In this document: positions 35,502 through 41,024 of the stretch, piece by piece
How positions within the stretch are numbered: the first letter of the stretch is position 1
How the letters are laid out: each line of letters opens with the position of its first letter
Source of the DNA: Lachnospiraceae bacterium
Lineage (GTDB): Bacteria > Bacillota > Clostridia > Lachnospirales > Lachnospiraceae
DNA length: 41,024 nucleotides
Direction: 5' to 3'
Assembly: GCA_017482205.1 (NCBI GenBank)
Contig: JAFUNK010000005.1
Coordinates: 1-41,024, forward strand
The notes under the pieces: model-generated
Databases searched by the model: none
What the model was told of the DNA's origin: nothing
Seen by the model: only the letters and a program-made list of their open reading frames with translations
Made by a program: the position numbers and the translations under genes

Positions 35502-37325
35502 CTAGTAGTCCCACTCAAAATATACATCTGTTACATATGAGAAATATACTGTAAATCCTGCAATTTCCCTTTTATTACAAGCACTTGGCACTAAATATAA
35601 CCATTTGTAAAATACATCACCAAAATCTACATATTGCGTGTTGTCGCTTATTGTATGATTCTTATAATCTACTACAAAAAATGAAGGTTCTTTGGTGTTT
35701 AACCTATATACCACTTTAGTACCTTCATAGAAATAAACTGCCTCAGCACCCATGGTATTACCACCCTCATCAAGTCCTATCTCAACAAAATCATACTCGT
35801 CAAGTGATTCTTCCGTCCCCCATAAAGCTTCCTGATAGAATAATCCTCTATCATTCATCTCATTTGTTACCATAAATGACGTCTCTTTTTCATCTAAACC
35901 AATAAAAGGCTCATTGCTTGAACTAACAAGTTCTTCAAATAACGGTTCATAAACTGCATAATCAGTACCTAAATATTCTTTGCAACGTAATTCCAGTCCT
36001 TCTTCATCATATACATAAAAAGGATATACTGAATCCTGAGTATCACTTCCTATTGTGCCAATTTTATAAGCACTAAAATCACCACTTTCTTTTGCAACCA
36101 TATATTCTTCCGGAGTACAATATACATACTCTATCCGAGAGGCATTTTGTATTTTATCTCCATATAAATTATAAGAAGAACTTCTCCTATAAACAATATT
36201 GCCATATTCATCACATACAATTTCATCTCCTTCAATGATAGCAAACATGCCTACCTTTTTATCCGAATACCAAAACGACTCTTCCCAATTTCTATTATCA
36301 CCACCAATATATCTTTCGTAAATTCTCACCTGCTGTTCTGTCTGCATACCATCCTGTCCAAGACTGATATCATATGACATATCATAATAATAATCATATA
36401 CAAGGTATAATTCGTCATTACGATACTTTTCTTCTGTAATAAGCCATCCGTTTTCATCATAACAGTAAATATCATAATATGTATCTTTCTGCATCATCAT
36501 TTGAATATCATCTGGATTGACTCCCGCATCCAACGCACGGTTAGACAGTTCATCCCAATCACAATTGAACATGTCTTCTACTGTCATATTCATATAGTTT
36601 GCATAAGTATTTAGTTCTTCATACTTATACTGTTCTTCCTCTTTCTCTTTTATAGGGTCATAAGTCACGACCTTAACTTTGTCATCCCCCAAATACTCAT
36701 ATGTATAATATGCCCCTTCATTTGACAAATACCCAAAACCACCTCTATGAAATGCAATATTACTCTGAATAATATTCCCCGCTTCATCATAAGCAAGATT
36801 TGTTGCACATGCCACCTCTTCTGAACTACCCGAACGGCTTTGAGTATGCGTTACAACTATAGGAATCCATTGGATTTTCTCGCTTCTTTCCACGATTCCT
36901 CGTAATTCATCTGTCATATCTACACATTCCGATCGAATATAACTTGCCCATCTCTTTACTTCCGCATCATTCCCCTGTTTTATCCACATATCAAGCAGCT
37001 CCACTAATGCATGCTGATTTCCATTTACCTGATATTCATTTTGATATTGAATAGCTGCTTCTTCATAATTTCCTGCAGCCCATTGTTTTTGTGCTTCTGC
37101 TATATAGTCCACCTTTTCTGTTATTGTTTCTTCGCTCATAACTTCTTCTGATATATGTATTTCGTCCTGTTCTTCCTCTGTCAACGAACTACCAATCTCG
37201 TTACTCGCATTTTGATCTGTTACAATTTTGTCAGCGTCACCACTTGATTCCTCTGCTCCACAAGCTCCCAGAACCGAAACCAGCATAGCCGCAACCATGA
37301 TTAGAGTAATTAATTTCTTTTTCAT
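35502..37325 (-). CDS. Large secreted lipoprotein of unknown function
   Basis: A 607-residue lipoprotein; signal peptide with lipobox LGAC (lipid cysteine C22), then a 40-residue acidic linker. Residues about 65-130 contain a short helical repeat region (YIAEAQKQWAAGNYEEAAIQYQNEY), TPR-like. The rest is rich in Tyr, Asp, Glu and Gly with irregular YDExG units (YDEAGNI, YDENGWL, CDEYGNIVYRR, YDEEGLELR), recalling YD/RHS-like wall-repeat strands. No enzymatic motif seen. It is divergent from a small HTH gene and lies between two tRNA-Leu tail remnants, so it is probably accessory cargo. GGATTGG lies upstream of the ATG. AT content is higher than in the core genes. Confidence 0.78.
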   Translation of the reverse strand: MKKKLITLIMVAAMLVSVLGACGAEESSGDADKIVTDQNASNEIGSSLTEEEQDEIHISEEVMSEETITEKVDYIAEAQKQWAAGNYEEAAIQYQNEYQVNGNQHALVELLDMWIKQGNDAEVKRWASYIRSECVDMTDELRGIVERSEKIQWIPIVVTHTQSRSGSSEEVACATNLAYDEAGNIIQSNIAFHRGGFGYLSNEGAYYTYEYLGDDKVKVVTYDPIKEKEEEQYKYEELNTYANYMNMTVEDMFNCDWDELSNRALDAGVNPDDIQMMMQKDTYYDIYCYDENGWLITEEKYRNDELYLVYDYYYDMSYDISLGQDGMQTEQQVRIYERYIGGDNRNWEESFWYSDKKVGMFAIIEGDEIVCDEYGNIVYRRSSSYNLYGDKIQNASRIEYVYCTPEEYMVAKESGDFSAYKIGTIGSDTQDSVYPFYVYDEEGLELRCKEYLGTDYAVYEPLFEELVSSSNEPFIGLDEKETSFMVTNEMNDRGLFYQEALWGTEESLDEYDFVEIGLDEGGNTMGAEAVYFYEGTKVVYRLNTKEPSFFVVDYKNHTISDNTQYVDFGDVFYKWLYLVPSACNKREIAGFTVYFSYVTDVYFEWDY

Positions 37326-37447
37326 TTTTGCACACCAATCCTTCCTATGTATAAATTTTAAATATAATAGACATTATACCATATAACTGCCATTTTGGAC
37401 ACTATTTTCTGCCATTTTGGACAATAATTTTATAAGAGGTGTAGCAA

Positions 37448-37687
37448 ATGGCAGAAAGAGTAAATCAACATACTAATCCAATCATAGGAACCAATATACG
37501 AAGACTACGCAAAGAGCGTGGTCTAAAAGCAGTTGACGTAATTGCAAAATTACAGTTAGTGGATATAAATGTAAATACGGGAATATTTAGTAAAGTAGAA
37601 AAAGGACGTAACAATCCTACTGTTGATATGCTCATAGCACTAACAGATATTTTTCAATGTGATTTTAATGAATTTTTCAAACGATAA
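37448..37687 (+). CDS. Small XRE-family helix-turn-helix protein
   Basis: A 79-residue protein that is almost entirely a Cro/CI-type HTH_3 domain: IGTNIRRLRKERGLKAVDVIAKL, then VNTGIFSKVEKGRNNPTVDMLIALTDIF, ending with QCDFNEFFKR. GAGGTG stands about seven bases before the ATG. It is divergent from the lipoprotein gene, with only about 120 bp between the starts, so it may control that gene and itself. It is typical of island-encoded regulators. No partner toxin is seen next to it. Confidence 0.88.
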   Translation: MAERVNQHTNPIIGTNIRRLRKERGLKAVDVIAKLQLVDINVNTGIFSKVEKGRNNPTVDMLIALTDIFQCDFNEFFKR

Positions 37688-37730
37688 CTTTTTACAAACA
37701 TTTACAAACAAAATTTGTATGTAATAAAAA

Positions 37731-37797
37731 TAGGAGAAACGCTGTAAATTCAACGTTTCTCCTATTTTTAATTTACTGCTGGTGGCCGGACTTGAAC
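37731..37797. repeat. Direct repeat of tRNA-Leu 3' end plus terminator (attachment-site copy)
   Basis: This segment aligns without gaps with 40741-40807: the hairpin GGAGAAACG/CGTTTCTCC, a short AT spacer, then ACTGCTGGTGGCCGGACTTGAAC, which is the complement of the tRNA-Leu(UAA) 3' end. About ten of 67 positions differ. After 37797 the tRNA similarity stops. It is the expected scar of site-specific integration into a tRNA 3' end and bounds the 3-kb defence segment. Confidence 0.82.
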
Positions 37798-37898
37798 GTC
37801 GGTCTGACACCCGCAAACCCGCATAGAAAGGAGCTTGCCGGGGCGCTGACTTGGGGTGTGTAAACGGAATGTAAATTCTTTTATTCCCCATAATACTA

Positions 37899-38435
37899 TT
37901 AAGGTTTTACAATTTCTAATAAATAATGCTGGTCTCCACCATGCGAATGATTTCTATGCTTATATTCTTGTATTGCTTTTATTAACTTTGGTATATCTCG
38001 TCCATAATATTCTTCGTAAAACTTAGTATCTCCCTTATATTTCTTTTTATTAAAAACAATATTTTCTTTTGCAAATTGTTTAGGATGCTTCTGTGTTTTG
38101 GTTTTATCATACTCTTTATACATCTTCTCAGATATTATTAATAGCATTTCTAATTCAGGAAGCGTGCAATACTTTGTTATCTTTTTTATTTGTTTCTTAT
38201 ATTGTGGCGGAATAGATAAGGCATCACTTTGTTTATCTCCTATCCTCCATATTTCAACCTCTCCACCATACATGCTTAATTGCGTTTTTACAACAGGTGA
38301 CGTTTTAATTTGTCTAGCATGATACACTTCTCTTCCAACTAAATCATCTGGCACCACAATTAGTTTATTATTCTCTATCAAAATATCCATTATCTTTTTT
38401 TCATTTGGACCTTCACACATGATTAAATATTTCAT
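37899..38435 (-). CDS. RloB-like protein, second component of an AbiL-type ATPase/RloB pair
   Basis: A 178-residue protein. The N-terminus YLIMCEGPNEKKIMDILIE resembles the first strand and glutamate (E8) of Toprim/RloB nucleases. RIGDKQSDAL and ELEMLLIISEKMYKEY are the other recognisable parts; the C-terminal PKQFAKENIVFNKKKYKGD region is basic. RloB-family proteins occur with ABC-type ATPases in phage defence, as in AbiL, where the second gene carries an RloB domain. Its ATG overlaps the ATPase stop by four bases (ATGA), so translation is coupled. It is markedly AT-rich. The biochemical activity is inferred, not visible. Confidence 0.7.
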   Translation of the reverse strand: MKYLIMCEGPNEKKIMDILIENNKLIVVPDDLVGREVYHARQIKTSPVVKTQLSMYGGEVEIWRIGDKQSDALSIPPQYKKQIKKITKYCTLPELEMLLIISEKMYKEYDKTKTQKHPKQFAKENIVFNKKKYKGDTKFYEEYYGRDIPKLIKAIQEYKHRNHSHGGDQHYLLEIVKP

Positions 38436-39550
38436 TGCATCAATTCCCTCTTTAAATCCATAAGTGCTTCATAATTTACGGCCGTATCAAACGCATTTTG
38501 ATAAAACTTTTTACTCTTCAAGAGTTCTGTTCTTAAACCATACTTCTCATACATATTATCAATTTCTATTTTATCTCTAGAATGCGTTATCCAAATATTA
38601 TCGCTTCGATTAAATAAATCTAATAATTCGCAATAGTGTGTTGTAAAAATTAGCGTAGCATTCTTTTTGTTTACTTGCTTATCCTTATATAACATAATCA
38701 GATTGTCTACAAGCGTTTTATGAAAATGATTTTCGATTTCATCTACTACCAAGTCAAAGCCCATTTTTAATGATATTACAGCAACAATATACAAATTTAT
38801 ACCTTTAGTTGTTCCACTAGACAGAAAACGAAATAATTCTTTATCTGAATACTTCCGTTCTTCTCCTCGATATGTCACTGAGTAATTTTTTTCTTCCACC
38901 TGCTTAATATCTGTTATGTTGTCATCAAAAATTTTTAAAACTTTTTTTAAGATAGTATAATCTAATTCTACTAATTCCATAAGTCTAAATGTAGCATTAT
39001 AATTTTTAGCATTTTCTATAAAAGCATCATAATATATTTCTCTTATTGTTGTTTTTTTCAATACAAAATATATCAGAGAAAAATCTTCTGGTATACTTTC
39101 TTCCACAATACCTTGTTGTTCCCAATCATCTGAATATAGCTGCTTTATTTTAGATTTATAATATTTTTTGCGATATATTTTTTGGTTTTTAAAGTTTGCG
39201 CTATCCTCTAGCGTATCCGAATTATCAAGTTCTGTTACATATTTGTATAAAAAACCTTTTTCATAAAAAATAATATCTAGAGAAATTCCCTTATAAACAC
39301 ATTGTTTTCCAGACAGCCTGAATGTACTTAAAATATCATAGCACCAATCCATTAATTCTAATGTTGTTGTCTTTCCGGATGCATTCTTTCCTACAATACC
39401 AACAGTACTATACACATATAGTCCTTCATCAACTTCTAATAATTCGTATTCCTTGTCCTCACTTGTCTTTTTTGATTTAGCAATCATATCGATAACAAAA
39501 TCATCTTTGCAATTTCGAAAACCGTTTGCTACAATTCGTAAAAGTTTCAT
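38432..39550 (-). CDS. AAA/ABC-type ATPase (AAA_21/RloA-like), first component of an AbiL-type defence pair
   Basis: A 372-residue ATPase of the SMC/OLD-like AAA_15/AAA_21 group. Walker A is GIVGKNASGKTT (K60), an ABC-like signature FLSSGTTKG lies near residue 240, Walker B GFDLVVDEIENHFHK near 265, and an H-loop FTTHYCELLD near 303. The start KLLRIVANGFRNCKDD is the usual N-terminal strand. The ATG at 39550 follows AAGGAGG; an ATG six codons upstream reads through that site and is rejected. The RloB-like gene overlaps by 4 nt. AbiLi-like and RloA-like ATPases pair with RloB proteins in abortive-infection systems. It has no nuclease domain of its own. Confidence 0.82.
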   Translation of the reverse strand: MKLLRIVANGFRNCKDDFVIDMIAKSKKTSEDKEYELLEVDEGLYVYSTVGIVGKNASGKTTTLELMDWCYDILSTFRLSGKQCVYKGISLDIIFYEKGFLYKYVTELDNSDTLEDSANFKNQKIYRKKYYKSKIKQLYSDDWEQQGIVEESIPEDFSLIYFVLKKTTIREIYYDAFIENAKNYNATFRLMELVELDYTILKKVLKIFDDNITDIKQVEEKNYSVTYRGEERKYSDKELFRFLSSGTTKGINLYIVAVISLKMGFDLVVDEIENHFHKTLVDNLIMLYKDKQVNKKNATLIFTTHYCELLDLFNRSDNIWITHSRDKIEIDNMYEKYGLRTELLKSKKFYQNAFDTAVNYEALMDLKRELMQ

Positions 39551-39583
39551 ATGACTCCTCCTTATCATAGTTTATCTATCTCA

Positions 39584-39611
39584 ATTATAATATATATTAT
39601 CACCAGTTCAA
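39584..39611 (-). promoter_or_regulatory. Predicted promoter of the ATPase/RloB pair
   Basis: Minus strand: TTGAAC (39606-39611), a 16-bp spacer and a perfect TATAAT (39584-39589), about 30 bases upstream of the ATPase ATG. Two copies of TCACCAGTT, near 39600 and 39680, flank this region and might be regulator sites. 39612-39739 has no gene. Confidence 0.6.
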
Positions 39612-39739
39612 TCTTTTTTAAACACTTTTTTTGTTTATTTTTTTACATTTTTCTCATTTCCCAACTTTTCAAAACATTTTCACCAGTTTATTTAGTGTAA
39701 CACAACGTCTTTCATTTTTTGAAATGTTATTTTTAAAAA

Positions 39740-39973
39740 TTAAGTTTCTTTCTGAATTACTACATGCACTTTTTTCAAAATATTCTTCTCCACCCAACTT
39801 CTAATAAGTTCCAATGAAAACTCCATATCTCCAAATATCTGTTTATCAGGTTTCAATATTATCTCTGTACCAGACATACATTCTAGCTTCTTACAAATAA
39901 CATCATGTTGGGCAATTCCACGGACATAATCCTGCTGAAACCACATTCCATTTCGATAAACATTAACTTGCAT
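39740..39973 (-). pseudogene. Fragment of a GyrB/ParE-like GHKL ATPase
   Basis: About 78 residues read on the minus strand as MQVNVYRNGMWFQQDYVRG, then MSGTEIILKPDKQIFGD, then MEFSLELIRSWVEKNIL. This pattern matches the part of GyrB/ParE that follows the ATP lid: V-x-R-x-G-K-x-x-Q-x-Y-x-x-G, G-T-x-x-x-F-x-P-x-x-x-x-F and E-F-x-x-x-x-L. The ATP site, transducer and Toprim domains are missing. The frame runs further on the minus strand beyond 39973, but only as the shadow of the integrase. A clear chimeric breakpoint lies at about 39972. Confidence 0.62.
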
Positions 39974-40684
39974 AACGGTATTTACTATTATGCCATTGAA
40001 GACGGTATTGTAGCGCATAATCCCATAAAGGACATCAATTACAGGCAGTTTCCTTTTAAACCTGTAAACAATGCTGATGATGTGTTTACCCGTGAAGAAC
40101 GCAAGAAACTTTTGGCTCACCTTGCAAACAATGACAGTATTTACTCCCTTGCTATACAGCTTGATTTTCAACTGGTGGTGCGTATTGGTGAATTGCTTTC
40201 TCTCCGCTGGTCTGACATTAAAAACGGATATATACACATCCAGTCCCAGTTACTGACAGAAAGAAAAATGAATGACGATTTGACCTTTACAAAAAGAGAA
40301 CATGTAAACGTTGACCATGTAAAGGGTAACACATCACAGGGCTTCCGTTTTCAGCCATTAACGGATGAAGCTATCCGCATACTGGAAAAAATAAGAGAAC
40401 AAAATCCCAATGGTGAATTTATCCTCATGCATGATGGAAGACAACTAAATGCAAATTCCTTTAACAGATGGCTCAAACGGTATTGTGAAGAATGCAACAT
40501 TCCCGTCCGCTCAAGTCACAAAATACGTTTTTGTGTGGCTTCCATGCTACACGAAAATGGTATGCCGTTGACCGTTCTTCAACAGCTTTTAGGACATACT
40601 ACAACTGCCATGACTTTACATTATCTAAGACGTGTCACACCTACAAAAGACACTTCAAATCTTATGAATATGGCTCTCTGCTAA
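39971..40684 (+). pseudogene. Tyrosine integrase, N-terminally truncated, at tRNA-Leu
   Basis: The C-terminal catalytic domain of a phage/ICE-type tyrosine recombinase, about 235 residues. It opens in the end of the core-binding domain (YYYAIEDGIVAHNP). The catalytic set is complete: arginine in VVRIGELLSLRWSDI, HxxR as SSHKIRFCVASML, histidine in LLGHTTTAMT, and nucleophile tyrosine in LHYLRRV. The N-terminal arm-binding and most of the core-binding domain are absent, replaced by antisense GyrB-like sequence. No start codon with a ribosome site is visible. It is likely inactive. It ends about 100 bp from tRNA-Leu, the expected place for an integrase beside its target. Confidence 0.82.
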
Positions 40685-40731
40685 GATGTACAATGTACTG
40701 CGTACATACAAGTACATACAATTTCAGCCAC

Positions 40732-40772
40732 AAAACAAAATAGGAGAAACGCTGTAAAATCAACGTTTCTCC
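40732..40772 (-). terminator. Terminator of the tRNA-Leu(UAA) transcript
   Basis: GGAGAAACG (40743-40751) pairs with CGTTTCTCC (40764-40772), followed on the minus strand by TATTTTGTTTTG. The hairpin is part of the duplicated att segment (second copy at 37731). Confidence 0.78.
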
Positions 40773-40807
40773 CACTTTTTAGATACTGCTGGTGGCCGGA
40801 CTTGAAC
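40741..40807. repeat. Direct repeat overlapping tRNA-Leu 3' end (attachment-site copy)
   Basis: The partner of 37731-37797, 3,010 bp away. It covers the tRNA terminator and the last 21 bases of tRNA-Leu(UAA). Together the two copies delimit the RloB/ATPase/integrase segment. Confidence 0.82.
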
Positions 40808-40870
40808 CGGCACGGTGTTGCCACCGAGGGATTTTAAGTCCCTTGCGTCTGCCTATTCCGCCACACCAGC
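40787..40870 (-). tRNA. tRNA-Leu (anticodon UAA)
   Basis: Acceptor GCTGGTG pairs with CACCAGC, discriminator A. The anticodon loop CTTAAAA gives UAA, with a long class II variable arm. It is intact and serves as the insertion target of the island. Confidence 0.96.
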
Positions 40871-40891
40871 ATAGGCAGTTGCTAAAAATCA

Positions 40892-40964
40892 TGGGGCCTA
40901 CAGGGCTCGAACCTGTGACCCTCTGCTTGTAAGGCAGATGCTCTCCCAGCTGAGCTAAGACCCC
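40892..40964 (-). tRNA. tRNA-Val (anticodon UAC)
   Basis: Acceptor GGGGTCT pairs with AGGCCCC (one T-G pair), discriminator A. The anticodon loop TTACAAG gives UAC. It is upstream of tRNA-Leu in a minus-strand tRNA array. Confidence 0.96.
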
Positions 40965-40968
40965 ATAA

Positions 40969-41024
40969 CGACCCAGATCGGACTCGAACCGACGACCTCC
41001 GCCGTGACAGGGCGGCGCTCTAAC
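40969..41024 (-). tRNA. tRNA-Asp (anticodon GUC), 5' part beyond the window
   Basis: The 3' 56 bases are present: anticodon region CGCCCTGTCACGGCG gives GUC, with T-arm GTCGG-TTCGAGT-CCGAT and discriminator G. The D-arm start and 5' acceptor are outside the window. Confidence 0.93.

Noticed and set aside
37798-37898. Possible second tRNA after the att copy
   Set aside because: Only the 3' tail matches tRNA-Leu; the following sequence does not form D- or anticodon arms.
39974-40237. Minus-strand extension of the GyrB-like fragment to a 165-residue gene
   Set aside because: Beyond 39973 it is only the antisense shadow of the integrase, with no GyrB-like sequence.

Overview
The window looks like the chromosome of a low-GC, Gram-positive anaerobic gut clostridium, most likely of the family Lachnospiraceae. 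The evidence is strong AGGAGG-type ribosome binding sites, clustered minus-strand tRNA genes, a GH94 cellobiose phosphorylase with a LacI/ABC sugar locus, a glycogen phosphorylase/amylomaltase pair, a Na+-pumping decarboxylase beta/gamma pair, and chemotaxis receptors. The genus cannot be fixed from sequence alone.

Layout. 1-2.5 kb: a transposase tail, then metallo-beta-lactamase-fold, DJ-1/PfpI and CYTH genes. 2.7-6.8 kb: malQ and glgP on the minus strand (glycogen/maltodextrin breakdown). 6.8-11.1 kb: a YfhO-type membrane protein, tRNA-Leu and a MATE exporter. 11.1-14.6 kb: tRNA-Arg-His-Gln-Lys, a D-2-hydroxyacid dehydrogenase, a PAS-GGDEF cyclase, and tRNA-Pro-Gly. 14.9-19.7 kb: a compact minus-strand cluster of RlmL-like methyltransferase, degenerate amidase, RdgB, YfcE and a chemoreceptor. 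19.9-20.9 kb: a 43-residue Asn/Gln-rich small protein and a DUF1700-type protein. 21-28.4 kb: a cellobiose locus with LacI regulator, binding protein and two permeases on the minus strand, and divergent cellobiose phosphorylase on the plus strand behind a clear promoter and operator. 28.5-35.4 kb: tRNA-Arg, oadG-oadB, PHP phosphoesterase, Cache chemoreceptor, zinc-ribbon protein, a papain-like amidase-domain protein and an unknown protein. 35.4-40.8 kb: an AT-rich accessory island ending at tRNA-Leu(UAA), followed by tRNA-Val and tRNA-Asp.

The two most unusual things are these. First, a family of three structured palindromic elements (2510-2672, 4261-4462, 14671-14865) keeps a conserved internal core while outer arms and apical hairpins change sequence but stay paired, with compensatory changes. 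This fits an undescribed structured RNA or a palindromic mobile element. Second, a tRNA-Leu-anchored island is bounded by a roughly 67-bp direct repeat of the tRNA 3' end plus its terminator. It carries a translationally coupled ATPase/RloB-like pair resembling AbiL-type phage defence, together with the remains of a tyrosine integrase and a GyrB-like ATPase joined at an abrupt breakpoint.

How the genes work together: the ABC importer would bring in cellobiose or related beta-glucans, the phosphorylase would yield glucose 1-phosphate plus glucose, and GlgP/MalQ would feed the same glucose 1-phosphate pool from stored glycogen. No importer ATPase gene and no decarboxylase alpha subunit are present, so both systems probably borrow partners encoded elsewhere.
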